NCBI GenBank assembly: GCA_023653785.1
Contig: JAMKCH010005450.1
Coordinates: 103,465 to 167,464 of the forward strand
Reading direction: 5' to 3'
From: Ophioderma brevispina
Lineage: Eukaryota; Echinodermata; Ophiuroidea; Amphilepidida; Ophiodermatidae
Length of the DNA: 64,000 nucleotides
Part shown: positions 19,918 through 31,814 of the stretch, piece after piece
Layout: every line of letters begins with the position of its first letter
Numbering within the stretch: position 1 is the first letter of the stretch
Notes under the pieces: model-generated
The model's input: the letters and a program-made list of their open reading frames with translations, nothing else
Told to the model about the DNA's origin: nothing
The model's database searches: none
Program-made: the position numbers and the translations under genes

Positions 19918-22900
19918 TAACTGGACTAGGGAAACAGTCGGAATTGGAAATAAAGCCACCAGCTAGTACCAGACAGGACAAGAATGGCAAGCACTCAAGC
20001 CAACATCACTCTTGTTAGGAAGAGGCCGTGTGACCGATCACGATAGGCGCTAGGTAAAACACGATGACAGGAATCTCACAGTCTTCATTTCAATAAAATA
20101 AAGAGCAAGATTATTTGTGGTCCTTTAGATGGGAAAAAAGTGCTGTGAAGTCAAGTTCATTTTTATGAGAACCTGTTGGGTTCTACATAATCAAGATGAA
20201 ATGAACAAATAAATGGCAAATAAAAAGCTTCTTTTATTGGCTTGAAATGAATATTGTCAAACAAACGACCCATGCGTATTTGTTTTAGAGGCAATATACT
20301 TTTGCCCGAGTCGTTAAAAAGCCACAATCAGTCTTTTTCCCCAAATTCAAAATGCCCATTTGTCTCTAATGCTATTGTTACGTAATAACAACACTTTATA
20401 TTACTGTTCTTTGTGGAAACAGACACTTAAGCATTTTAAAGTGGTAATAAAGGATGCCATTTACGATTTTTCTAGACCTAAAAAAGTCGGATCCCGACTT
20501 GTATTAGTAAAACAAAAATAAATCATTATTCTTGACAACTACGGAATGTTACGCTTCGCCACTTACAGGGGTCTTTAATACAACAATTTCCAATACAACA
20601 GTGTAAAAAATGCACTTTGATGAAAAATAGGGGGCGCGATTTGTTTACATTTGAAAAAAAAATCGCTGTAGGCTTTAACATTATTTGCTACAGCCTGTAT
20701 TTACGAAGTTAGTGATTTATATAATTTCTGGCCTTGGCCATTTGACGTACTATCGTTAATGTGGTCTAAGCAGCACGTACATAAAAGCACACTAAACAAA
20801 TTCTGGGATTATTTTCAAAATTGATGGCGCCCTCAATTCTTTTAAGGATCTTTAATTTGAACACCATACTCGACCCCTAGAACTGGTTTTGCGTCAAAAC
20901 ACGCGCACGTTATGTGCTGCGTGTTTTATGATCTTATGTATTTTCCTTACCCGTCGTCATGGTAATATTCGGCGGAAGTGCGGGTGTAGTTTGAGGAAGG
21001 TCCAAGGGAAGTTACAGAATTATCTTGGCTAGTGCAAGAACAGGTAACCGCAAAAAACAAACACCGCGGTTTTGTGTGGTAATGCGACGCCATATATTGT
21101 TCACATGTAAACTTGTTAATAGATCATGGAACAATTTATCCTTATGGGTCGTTTAGGGATTTTATGTACGTCACACAGTTTCTTCTGTTGCTAGGCTAAG
21201 GTAGTATTAAATATATGATATGTATATTTAAATTATTAAGCGAATGATATTTGGAGAAACAGAAAAGCCAGAGAGATGCCTATCTCTCTCTGGTGACATT
21301 TGTGGATTGTATGATGAAATAATTGGTAACCGTATAATCGGAAAAAAAAAGTATTAAGGATATAACGTGTTGTATTATAAAATGCATGTTCTGTTCTTCT
21401 GAACGAAAAAGGTTCGGAAAATGTGCAAATTCTCTTCTGGTGAACAAAAATAAATAACAATTGTTTCGCCTATTAAATTAAAAATCGTACAGAATAAACA
21501 CGAAATTAACTATAGGTCAGAATAGTTATATGCCATATTAAGGGGAAAAGCGAAAAAGCTACTATTTCTTACGTCAAGAAGTTGATGCTGCTTATTGGAT
21601 ATCATTACAAATAAAAAGAAAAGACCAGTAGGATAGGGATACCAAATTTTAACTCAAATTGTTGTGTTTTTTTTTTGGTTAGCAAGTAGGGGTGCAACAA
21701 CAACACCTACCCAACATGGTAAAGAAATACTTTGGTTAGAAAGGAGAAACAGGACAAGTCTTGAAACAACAAACAACAATTATCATACGGTAACGCCCTG
21801 ATCAGGTTTTGTTCTTCAATTAGACTTAACCAAGGCCCGTCACCGTCGTTTCCCAAATTGAAATTCTGACTTAGATCAATTAGACTCATTATGCAGTTGA
21901 TATATTCATAAGAATACGCATGATAAGTAACATATTCGAATATTTTTGGAAACCTCATTTCTGTAGTATTTGTACACAAATATATTAGTAGTAGTAGTAG
22001 TCAACCAACGTTTTAAATCCGGTTTTGGCCCGTAACGGGGGGTGGCCGGTACCCCATCTTCCCACCCCCACCCCCCCCCCCCCCCCCCCTGGTAGCAACC
22101 GCCTTTACTCCTTCCTTCCCTTCACCCGATCAATGCATCCTCATCCTCAACCCAACCTCCACCCGACTCAAAAGGCCTTCTTAAGGCATGCTCTTTATCC
22201 TTCCTCACCACCTGCCACATACCACGCAAACTATCGCTTGCGATATAAGATAATAAAATGAAAATATTAAAAAAAAGATTTTTGTAACAGCGATTGTGAG
22301 ACTAATAAAACATTTTTTCCCCATAAATATTAATATTCATTTTTACAAATTCAAAAGAAATATTATTGGTGTAAAGTGAATCTGTATGCGTTAAAATATT
22401 CTAATTAAATTGCTTCCGCAAAAATTAATCGAATGCCCAAAAACTTACTTCAAAGAAACGTTTTTTTCAAACCATTCGAGTCGCTGCTCTGACCTTGCCC
22501 AATTCCCGATACTCATCCCGAACGGAGTTCATTTCCACTTGTCCACCACCCGACTGCGCATGCGATGTTAAAATAAAAAAAGTCTTATTTGTAAACAATT
22601 AATCGATGGTCTTTAATTCTGAAATTCATGTTTTTATAAAGGCTATTTAAATCAAATGAAAACACCGGTCTCCAGTGCCGTACGCAGGGTTTTTTTTTTT
22701 TGGGGGGGGGGGTTGCGGGACTTCGAAAAATGGGAACCTTTTTCGAAAAAAGTGGACCTTTTTGGTAAAAAGTGGTTTATTTTTACGTTTGAAATTTATC
22801 ACCAAAAAGGGACTTTTGTGTCAACCTTTGTATCAAAAAATCAGCAAAAAGTGACCCTTTTTCCCCCTTTGTGGAATTTGGGGATGGGGTGCGCGGTCGC

Positions 22901-23342
22901 CCACCCCGCACCCCCCCCCCTGCGTAAGAGGCCTGACTGGCGAGAATGTTTCTTCTGTGTACCTTTTAATACCAGCGTGTTGATATCTCCAATTATACCG
23001 TAATCATGGCAATAGAAGGAAATCAAAATGAAATGTAAATACGTATTGTAAGCAAAAATGTAAGAAATTTTGATCATGCAGAGACATAAATACATCAAAC
23101 CGTGACTCTCTGGTCCTCCTCTCCAAACGAAGTGCGTTAAAATAGTCCTTGGTCTGATCATCTGCAAAATAAGTAAGTAGATTAGAGCAGTAAGATTAAT
23201 TGATGAGCAACGACTACAATTTCGTGTTATGGGTAAAATTAAAATGTATTCTTTCGAATGGTGAAAAAAGAGTAATTTTATTAAGGATAGCAGAATGAAA
23301 TTATAAAATGCAATTATATTGTTGTGTTAAAAGTGATCTATT
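19918..23342. other. Duplicated non-coding DNA with small hairpin and homopolymers
   Basis: Collinear with B about 47395-51125. A hairpin CCAGAGAGAT-loop-ATCTCTCTCTGG at 21268-21293 is present in B at 49081-49106. (GTA)n lies near 21987-22000, C-tracts near 22065-22090 and 22911-22920, and T/G tracts near 22689-22712. The ~100-codon frames around 22656-23167 arise from the GC-homopolymer region on both strands and are not preserved in B. No gene is supported. Confidence 0.4.
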
Positions 23343-24595
23343 TTTTCATGGCCTTAGTGACTGATTCTGGGACCGTGGCGGTGCTTGAGTATGATGATCA
23401 TCTCCTAGATAATGGGAATAAGGTAGTCAATCATTGTGGAGGTCTTGGGAGTCGGTCAGTGATCAGACTCGGCATGATGGGGGGTCTGGTTAGTGTTCAT
23501 CAATCAAATGATTGATTGATATCTTGTTACGATATCTTGTTATGATCTGATTATACTATCTTGTATGATATAAATGGTTCCAAGATATCAATATTGTATA
23601 TGTTCTCCATATCTTATCATTTGTTAATGAATTGTCCCTGTATACATATTACTATGAATGCAGGTTTTTTATTATGGCGATGGGGGGGCCCCCCTTTGGA
23701 AATTACGTGAATAAACTGAACTAATGAACTAAATCAAACACTAAGCGTGTGACCACGTGACCTGTTAAAACTCCAAACCTATCAAAATGACAAAAGTGGA
23801 CAAGACACTTATATCATAATCGTATGTTGAAGGTGAAGTGATGCTATACCAGAAAGTTCTGTTACCTACGTTACCAATTGAAGGTCCTGACATCCAGAAT
23901 AACTATGTCGAAAATTCGCGTTTATGCGTTCGTCCCCCTGGAGTTTTGGACCTATTCAATTAGTCGGAGAGGAAAAATGAAAGAATCAAATGCACGTGCC
24001 ACACCGGATTATCTTGGAGGGACACTCCGGTCATATAACTCACTCACCGGCCACTAAATACAATTTCATTCATGTATGGAAAACGCACAATAGTGTATTC
24101 AGGCTTTAACATTACTCACAATAACATGATTAACAGAAGTCCCTGGGCCTCATTGAATTTTTCACCTCCGCAGAATGTAACGGGGTACATACAGATGAAT
24201 CCGGCGGGGAGTATAATTTGACTAATTTATGACGTGAATCGTCATTCTGCAGTAAAGGTATAAAAAATGTCGCTATGACGTACACACTCCATTACAAACA
24301 TTGCTCTTAAAGGGGGCTTTGCCCGAATTTCCGAGAGAGCGTAGAGCGTGAAGGTGTGGCCAATGTTTCTTAATAGTGGATCAGGGTTTCCTACGGAAAT
24401 ATTTTTTTTACCAAAATTCCTATCCACAATGCACCAAACGATGTACGAGTGTAAAAAAATAAATAGAGCATATATTCTATGGTGTTTTGTGTCAACGGTA
24501 ATTTTTCTGTCAGAAATGTGTGAATAATAGGTCTCACCCTTTTTGAGCAAAGTTTTGTATTGCTTGGAAGCTAACTTTGCGATGAGAGTTACGCG
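23343..24595 (-). pseudogene. Disrupted copy-A counterpart of the 51127-51339 frame
   Basis: The two ends match the B gene-like frame. The 3' end (GGCCATGAAAAAATAG on the minus strand, about 23345-23360) and the 5' end (GGCGCGTAACTCTCATCGC, near 24575-24593) are both present. In A the initiator ATG is ACG, one base is missing in the segment matching ...HIQAPKTVKES, and about 1 kb of other DNA, including a LINE-like 3' tail, lies between. If the B frame is a real gene this is a broken allele or paralogue. If not, both are simply diverged non-coding DNA. Confidence 0.35.
23500..23740 (+). mobile_element. LINE-like 3' end (A only)
   Basis: The stretch ends GGGGGGGCCCCCCTTTGGAA, ATTACGTGAATAAACTGAAC, then degenerate TGAACTAAA repeats. 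This matches the usual plan of CR1/L2-type LINE 3' ends: a short 3' UTR, AATAAA-containing end, and (TGAAC)-like tail. It is absent from B. The 5' limit is not resolved and no reverse-transcriptase motif is visible. Confidence 0.4.
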
Positions 24596-24713
24596 CCGTA
24601 AATATGCTCCATAAAGGCAATCCTTCTGTTGAAGTTATAGCCTATAATCGTCCAAAACCAGTAGTTCTACACCAGTAACTGGAAAAAATAGACAAATTCA
24701 CTGAAAATATTGA

Positions 24714-24971
24714 TCGTCAAGAAAAACGGTCTTATTTGGCAATTAAAACATTAGTCATGGCACACTATTGTTTTTTGTAAACCTGCAAAATTAACAATAT
24801 TTATCATCCAATAATATGTCATGTAATTTTAATAGTCATGAAAATATATGTGATGATTAAAAAATAATGGTAAATGCTAAAAATGCTAATTAAACATTAT
24901 AATATTTTTAATTTATATAATTTATGTAAAGAATGATTTTAATTTGTCAAATAAGACCCTTTTCTTGACAA
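24714..24971. mobile_element. MITE with ~35-bp TIRs (both copies)
   Basis: The left arm CGTCAAGAAAAACGGTCTTA (24715) then TTTGGCAATTAAAA pairs with the right arm TTTTAATTTGTCAAATAAGA then CCCTTTTCTTGACA (ending about 24970). The equivalent in B is 51451-51912, where another MITE has split the right arm. It therefore predates separation of the copies. No coding capacity. Confidence 0.7.
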
Positions 24972-25055
24972 TTATTTTTTCATTGCATCTGTGTTAGATT
25001 GGCACTTTGAATACTCCTTCCTACCTGATCATTATCAATCAGAAGCTAGGGCTCA

Positions 25056-25190
25056 TGTGGAGAGAGATATGGTCCTCTGGACTCATAGTTCACCTACAAC
25101 TTTAAAGAATTGGGCACTCGATTCAGTTGATTTTCATAGCCTTTAACACGTTATCCGTTGTTCGTCTATGACCAGGACTTTTTACAACCC
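25056..25190 (-). mobile_element. Degenerate member of the GAGATATGGTCC MITE family
   Basis: Begins GTGGAGAGAGATATGGTCCT and ends GACCAGGACTTTTTACAACC. The minus strand matches the cores at 7967-8392. A better preserved orthologue lies at the same place in B (52003-52176). It was present before the two copies diverged. Confidence 0.65.
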
Positions 25191-27162
25191 CAGCTTCAGA
25201 GATTTTGGGCAATAGCGAAATGAGCTTTGCGACGAGATTGCTGTTTGTACTAATGATAGTTCAGACATTAGTCCTCAATCATAGAAGAGAGGAGTTAGGT
25301 AATGCTTCAAGAAGTTCCCCAGAACGGTAGGCCGTTGAACTTGTGGGCACCTGATAGTGTGACCTTCGAGGTCACCAGAAACCACCACTCCTTTAGAGCT
25401 TTTGCTTTTGGCGAGCTAACTAATAGTGTACAGAGAATCAATTAAATAGTATCCCACTGTCCACGATTTAGAATCACCAAATGTTTCTTACTGTTAAAAA
25501 AAAACCCAAACAAAACCAAGGTTATTATTAAAACAATCACTATTGCGCATGTAGAGTCTGCTACCGATTTATTTGAACTAAATCAATCGCAAAGTAAAAA
25601 CAATCTCCAATCATTGTCTTTGATTAAAATAATAAACGAGTCATTACTGCAAACTGACCAGAAGAACTTGTAGAGCATCGTTATTATAGAATTTGGAGTG
25701 GGCGAACGGAGCGAAAGAAGACAACAAAATAGGAACAAAAAACCGACAGATATCTTATCCTCTACCGTAAATGAAAAGATTTGCTGCTGTCTAGAAATCC
25801 ATCGTGTTTACCCCCGTATTGTCAATATGTTGATTTAAGTACGGGCCCAAACATGTTACTCATTTCATCTTGTCCGTCAGAGCGACAATTTAAGTCACAA
25901 CAACAAACATATTCTTTACCTTATTTCGTCAAGGTATCAGTCAAGGGGAAGTGTAAATCCGACTGGACAGTGCAAAGGGTCAGTGGTCCGTAGCTAGGAC
26001 ATTCAAGATTTTAGATATAAACAAGCGGAGTGTTACCGTATCAAACAACAGCATGACTCCTATAATACATTTAAAGATAATAAAAAAAAACGTAATATTA
26101 CAGAAAAAATAAAAATATTTGAAAGTTGCAGAAATAATAGCTTAAAAGTGAAGGATAGTCTGTAGAATCATCTCAAGTTACTTTTTCAACTGAAGAATTG
26201 CCAGTAAAAGAAGAAAATGGCAGTGTGAAAATATGAATATCCTTTCAAATTAGTGTTGTAGACAGTGTCCGTACGGACAAGAAGACTAACCTGTCCTTTT
26301 TTGTGCTTATAGGTTGCTTCCGGTCTTATCATTTGCAGGGATGTTTAGGGTACCTGTACTTTGTACAACATGTTTAAAATCTGATTTTTGATGATTTTTT
26401 TTTTTTGATTTTCTGATTAGCAAATCACTGATGGTACTTCAAACTACTTACGATCGAAGAATCCGAAACAAAAACAAATTTAAACACTTAGGTCCTTATG
26501 CACAAAAAGTAGCCAGGGGTCTGTTGAGTTAGACCTGGCTAAGTGTAAGTGGCCCATACAGAAATTCCTGTTTGTTTACCGCATTATTGACATTGGGGTA
26601 TTTCGTATTTATTTGAAATTGCATCAATCTTTGAATCTGTAGTTACTTTGTTGGAAAGAAAATGTGAATAACTGTCAATTTTGGAAAAAAAATATTTTTG
26701 ACTTTAGACCAGGTCAACTTTAAACTCGGTCTTCTTTTTTATACCTTATCGGACTAAAATTTATGATACAAACAAAATTAGACTCAGTCTACAGTGTACA
26801 ACCACGGAACTCCTATCATATGTGATAGTATGTGAGAAAACCATGCCCCCTAGAACATTCCCGAATCAACGTTGAGGGGAAATACAAATTCCGAGATTTG
26901 CTTTGATTATCGATTTTGATGAAAACTTGTTGAAGATATCCCTATAACAGAAAGTATGTATTTGCTCTGATTTGATTCTTAAGCCTCAGCCTCGAGAAAA
27001 AAAAAATGCAGATATATGGGGATACAGGAGGCGAAATTTCTTCCCGTAGTTAACTTGATGACATGTCGATGATGGGTTTATTCTAGAGTACAACTTGCTT
27101 CTGATTTATGTTGATGCAAAGGCAGCAACGCTTGAGTGGCTGGCTACATAGCAAACACCCAG
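25191..27162. other. Partly A-specific non-coding DNA, no gene seen
   Basis: About 25191-26150 aligns with B 52177-53050. From about 26150 to 28130 A carries sequence missing from B. It includes an inverted-repeat pair around 26510-26735 (GTTAGACCTGG and TTTAGACCAGGTCAAC); B retains only a compact palindrome of the same motif at 53049-53082. No gene is supported. Confidence 0.4.
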
Positions 27163-28056
27163 ATAGTGTGGGTTGGTATGTCATGAAACAGTTCCCGTAG
27201 GATTTTGGTGCTAAAGTTGATTTTCTTGCTGTTTTTCATTTCAATAGGGACCAGACAGTCAGAAAATGATGGGGTGCAAATTTTCGGACTGCTGCCCCCC
27301 TTCCTCAAGGGGGGAAATGTTACTAAGGGAAAATTTTAATCTAAGTCAAATTGTGTTTTAATGTACATTAACATGTTCGTCTCCTGATAAGGATTAGAAA
27401 AAATATATATTTGCCTAGGTTCGACCTTTAGTTAAAGCGCTATAGCCCCGTAATGGTTCAAGGTCATCCTGGGGTAAAATTTACCCAATGATCAGAATTT
27501 GTTGAAACTGGTGATAAGTGTTTGTATTGTCTCACAGGATCAAAAATGTATTATTTTACAGTGTGTGACATTGGTTCGCTAATTACTAGCAAATGTCGCA
27601 AGAGTCTACTTGGTCTATGGGGGTCACCAGATCTTTCCCTGGATGTCGGAATGGTGCTATCAAAAAAATCAATTAAAATGCATTTTCTGTTTCAGTAGAC
27701 AAAGGACACTTTGGACACCACTTTCAACAACATCGGAGCATTTACCCCCAGGGTGACCTTGAACCATTACGGGGCTATACCGCGTTATTAACTAAAGGTT
27801 GGAACCTAGGCAAATGTATATTTTTTGTAACCCTTATTAGGAGACGAATGCGTTAGTGTACATTAAAACACAATTTGACTCGATTTTAAATTTTCCCCTG
27901 TAGTAAACATTTCCCCCCTTAAAGAAGTGGACATCCGAAAATCCGAAAATTTGCACCCCATCATTTTCTGACATTTTAGGTCCTATTGAAACCCAAACAG
28001 CAACAAATCAATTTTAGCATGAAAATCCTACGGGAATACCCACCAACCCACACATA
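27163..28056. mobile_element. 890-bp foldback palindrome (A only)
   Basis: The arms start TAGTGTGGGTTGGTATG... and end ...CCACCAACCCACACATA. They include GTTCCCGTAGGATTTT / AAAATCCTACGGGAA, GAAAATGATGGGGTGCAAAT / ATTTGCACCCCATCATTTTC, and GGTTCAAGGTCATCCTGGGG / CCCCAGGGTGACCTTGAACC. The last pair and the adjoining ACCTTTAGTTAA blocks are shared with the foldback at 11493-12337, so the two belong to one family, but this copy has longer outer arms. It is missing from copy B. No coding capacity. Confidence 0.8.
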
Positions 28057-28229
28057 TCCTTTTGTTTTCACACCGCAAAACGGGGACGTCAATAGAAGAA
28101 AACTGTATTGTACGAATGATACAGGCGACCAATGCTTCATGCATCAACTGCCGATTCGCTGGGGAAAATGCCACTCCGTGATTTTTGTAACGTAGATGGG
28201 CGTTTCTAATAGGCAAAGCCCTACCTATA

Positions 28230-28620
28230 ATGAACTTGAAACCAATCACAGGGGACCAGGACTCTGATTGACAGATCTCAAAGGTGACAGCATTGTTAGC
28301 ATTCTCTTTGAATCGACTATTGCTTTTACCATTCATCGAGAACGGAATGCCTGAAGGAAAATAACACCCTTTCTCGCCGCATTACTGTGTGATTGTGCCC
28401 AGGTTAAAAGATCGAGTCAGGATATATAGCAAATTACATCAAGAAACGGACAATGGGGATTCGCGGATGCATGATGTTACAGCAACTTACGATATGAACT
28501 TGTGTAAATGCACGCGATCAATTATAATCCATGGACATGCTATCCTTGACATGATTAATTCATGTTTGATGATGTTCCGTGGGCGACGAAGTTATTTCTG
28601 TCGCTAAAATGGCCGACAAC
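28230..28620. other. Highly conserved duplicated block, function unknown
   Basis: Closely matches B 54246-54645 with few differences, much better than most of the unit. It holds open frames on both strands (plus 28389-28607, minus 28028-28336), but both are shifted in B by small indels (for example GGGGATTCGC against GGGGAATTCGC). Protein coding is therefore doubtful; a regulatory or RNA-coding block is possible. The 5' side is next to A- or B-specific insertions in both copies. Confidence 0.35.
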
Positions 28621-28808
28621 TTCATTCAATGTTTCATTTTAGATAAGAAAGCATCGTTTAATAGCTGAATGTGAGTTGATGTCGTTAAGAATAAGTGGGA
28701 CTCTTAAAGAAAGTTTCTGAAATACACATTTTTAAATATGTGGTGATAAATTATTTAAATGATTTGTCTAACTGTGACTGTTATATCTGTTAAATGAGCT
28801 CATATTTT

Positions 28809-29498
28809 ACACAGTCGAAGAACTCGACTGTGTGTTTCTTCTGTACGGTTTCTTTCTTTCTTCTCTCTGTCAAAACTTCAAAAACGCTACTTCTCCTACA
28901 GATTTCATTGTATGATCATGTGACCCATGTATATGGTGTAGTTTGACACCCCCTACAAAAGTAATTTGGGTCACAAGGGTTAATTACCTGATTTCACTAA
29001 AAAAATGCTACTTCTTTTACAGATTTCATTGTATGAACATGTGACTCATGTATCTGGTGTACTTTGACACCCCCTCCAAAAGGTACTTAATGAAATGGCG
29101 ATCACATGTCATTAAAGGGGCATTTCCGGCCTGAGTTTAAAATATCTTTAAAAAATCATATCTGCAATATGCAAGGTAGTACATTGATGCTAGGCTTGCA
29201 CAGATGTATGTTATAAATTCCATACAAGTCAATGGAGGTCATTCAGGGGTCAAAGTTCAAATTTTCAAACTGCTCCGATTAAGCTGAAATTTTACTGAAG
29301 TGATCCTGATGACATTCTAAACATGTTGAAAGGTCATTAAGGGGTCAAAAGTCACATTTCCAAAATGCTCCGATTGAGCTGACATTTGAAGTGATCCTTA
29401 TGATATTCTAAATATGTCTAAAATATTTTCGAGATCAAAGGTCATTTAGGGTCAAAGGTCACTACCTCGAATGTGTTCAGATTTGCCTCCAGATCTAG
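28809..29498. mobile_element. Helentron/Helitron-like insertion (A only)
   Basis: A 690-bp segment absent from B, where ATTT runs into TTTGTTATTGC. One end carries a perfect hairpin (ACACAGTCGA-AGAAC-TCGACTGTGT, 28809-28833); the other ends CTAG next to a T-run. The interior has two pairs of diverged tandem repeats: one around CTACAGATTTCATTGTATGA (28898 and 29016) and one around AAACTGCTCCGATTAAGCTG and its variant 110 bp later. Insertion in a T-tract, an end hairpin, no TIRs and internal short repeats fit a non-autonomous Helentron better than a TIR element. No Rep/helicase sequence is present, so the class is an inference. Confidence 0.45.
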
Positions 29499-30600
29499 TT
29501 TTTATTGCATCTCAAAATTGAAACAATTTCTCTCTTAACATCAGAGTAGTATTAAACTGTGATAATCGTTATACATTGTTAAATACTGGCGACTAATCTC
29601 ATATATTAAGTAAAACCTGAGTTCAAAATGGGTAAACGTTACTTTAAGCTGAGTATACCTTACCTAAGAGTGTTAACGTTCACCAACTTTAACTAAGACT
29701 TCACTCAACATATCGGTATAGCCTGCGTTTAAGGAATATTGGGTATTTGTAGAGTGTAATGACTTTGAAAACCCATCTCCTTTCAGAGATATTTTCGGTA
29801 TACGTATGTTCTGTATTCTATTTGATAAACGTATTTAGTCGTTTTGGGAGAGTTGGCTGATGAATTGTTATGTAATTTACTGTGATGTATATTTTATGTA
29901 ACGTATATTTGATGTAGCGTAACATAACCTTATACAATGTAATGCACTACACTGCAACGTAATTACAATGATAAAATGAAATTTAACGTTGTGCAAAAAC
30001 GTTTTGCGTTGCGGTCCTTTCGGGTAAAATAACAGTTTTTTACTCGAATAAAAAGAACTGGGAGAGGGCATTTTTGCTGTTAGTTACTATCTTAAGCATT
30101 TAACTGGTGAATAACACATTAATATGGATTTTACATCCCTTGCTCTTTAAGTCATCAAATATCAGGCGGTCAGATGCTGTTATTTTATTTTAAATTTAAA
30201 TAGTAGCACCAGGTACGGGGTTGAATTCTTAGTCAGTAACAGCAGAAACGAAAGTCAATCGCTCTTGCTACCGGAAAAATAACTCCTGTTTTGGCATTTT
30301 GATATTCACAAGGGGCGCTGTTTTACCAATAAATACAGCGAATGCTCCCAGTAAATATCATATTGATATCAAACAACCCCCAGTTCAAAAATCGCATACC
30401 TTATAGATACATCTCTATTTGGGTCACATTGGCTTGTCAGAACGTATGGGACCGTTTTAGATCATTTCCACCAAAAGCCCGGGAGATTCAGTTACCTAAA
30501 GCTGTAAAAAAGACTTACGATCGTGTGCATTTTCTCGCTTGTACTTTTAGACCTGTCATTGTGTCACATTTATCGTGTTAGTCGAATACCCGCTATAACT
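29499..30600. other. Well-conserved duplicated non-coding DNA
   Basis: Aligns with B about 54803-55876, mainly by substitutions with few indels. It includes a block of AGTAAA/TGAGTT/TTAACTAAG repeats (29600-29715), similar in style to the interior of the nested MITE at 51677-51894. A 79-codon plus frame at 30342-30581 is disrupted by indels in B. No gene is supported. Confidence 0.4.
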
Positions 30601-30601
30601 G

Positions 30602-30837
30602 CCCATTTTCTGTGCTATGAATGACATATCATTGTAACAAGAGTTAGCTGAAGGGCAAAAAGCGTCATTATGAAATAATTTTAAGTAACACTGTATACAG
30701 TGTCTTATCAAAGCAAAAAAGAAAAAATCCCATTTTCTTGCATTTCATTGAAACAAGAGCAAGCTGAAGGCCATACAGCGTCATTATAAAATCATTTAAA
30801 GTAATATTGTATACATTGTCTTATCAAAGCAAAACCT
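30602..30837. repeat. Tandem pair of ~125-bp units
   Basis: CCATTTTCTGTGC...CTTATCAAAGCAAAA at 30602 is repeated from about 30731 (CCATTTTCTTGC...CTTATCAAAGCAAAA). In copy B the same two units are present at 58602-58711 and 59459-59562, but each is interrupted at its right end by a hAT-type insertion. Confidence 0.8.
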
Positions 30838-30840
30838 GAA

Positions 30841-31304
30841 GAGCGCCCCCAATTTTCAAAACAAAATGATATTTTTGCACAGTTGTATCGAAAATCGGTT
30901 AGTAAACTATACCTGTGAATGGTAAAGCTCGAACTTGTCAACTTATCGCAAAAGAGGGAATTTTATCCGGATAATAATTCAGTGGCTGCTGGAAACGTCC
31001 TTCAAATATGAAATAGCCTGGAAATAGTGCCATGTACGTGTCTACACTCATCCATTCGTTGTTCCGTAGGTTCAGGCGAATCAAATCAAAGTCATTTTCG
31101 TGAGCTGGCACTATTTCACAATGGACAGACAGGAATCTGACGTATCCAGGTCTGTCGTTAAATTACAACCGGGGATCCCGATTCTCATTACTTTTTTTTA
31201 ATGGCAAATACGCACTTTTAAGCATTACCATTCGCAGGTATAGTTTACTAGACAATTACCAACACGCTGGTGCAAAAATCTCAAATTTTGAAAATCGGGG
31301 GCAC
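30841..31304. mobile_element. Long-TIR MITE (both copies)
   Basis: The left arm GCGCCCCCAATTTTCAAAAC, then GTAAACTATACCTGTGAATG pairs with the right arm CATTCGCAGGTATAGTTTAC then TTTTGAAAATCGGGGGCAC. Arms are about 90 bp, element about 464 bp. The orthologue is 59935-60390 and a truncated relative lies at 10441-10690. No coding capacity. Confidence 0.8.
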
Positions 31305-31524
31305 TGTTCACGAGGGAATGGATCTTAAGTAAGTAATATGAGTTAGTGTCTCTTCATTGTCTAAAAATCTTCTTTGTTTGCTTTCTTCTATATAAATGAT
31401 TCTTCGTATTTTACTTCTTTGTTTCCTTTCTCGCTGAATTTGTTTCATTTCTCATCTTATTTACTTCATTTAATTTTTTTATATAACCATATTTTTGAAG
31501 AAAGAAAATTGTCTTCGGGTAGAA

Positions 31525-31581
31525 AACACACACACACGCGCGCGCGCGCGCACGCACCACACACACACACACACACACACA
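31525..31581 (+). repeat. (AC)n(GC)n(AC)n microsatellite
   Basis: An alternating purine-pyrimidine tract with a central CGCGCGCGCG block. The B orthologue at about 60615-60632 is only a short (AC)n, so the locus has changed length and composition between copies. Such tracts can adopt Z-DNA. Confidence 0.9.
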
Positions 31582-31814
31582 ATTCTAAGTAAATTTACAC
31601 CTAAACTTTAGCGTATTTGACCTTACTAATTGGAACCCTCTTTGGATCAGAAACATTTTACCAAGCCTTCGAATATCACGTCGCAGGTCTTCCACTTGGT
31701 AGATTTTAGAACACATCAGGTGTTGATGTCGGAGTCCTGCAACAAACACAGTGGTTTTGCAAAATGAACAAGTATGGACGATGCAAAAATATTCATGTTC
31801 TGAGAATAAATTTT

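Noticed and set aside
20630..20840. MITE bounded by GGGGGCGC and GGCGCCCTC
   Set aside because: Only about 8 bp of the ends pair and both copies A and B carry it, so there is no empty site to confirm insertion.
22656..23167. 115- and 108-codon frames on opposite strands
   Set aside because: They span G/C and T homopolymers, overlap each other antisense, and are broken in copy B.
28389..28607. 72-codon plus-strand frame in the conserved block
   Set aside because: An extra base in B (GGGGAATTCGC) shifts the frame and the start codon is changed.
30342..30581. 79-codon plus-strand frame
   Set aside because: Multiple indels in the B counterpart (55660-55880) and low residue conservation apart from the last part.
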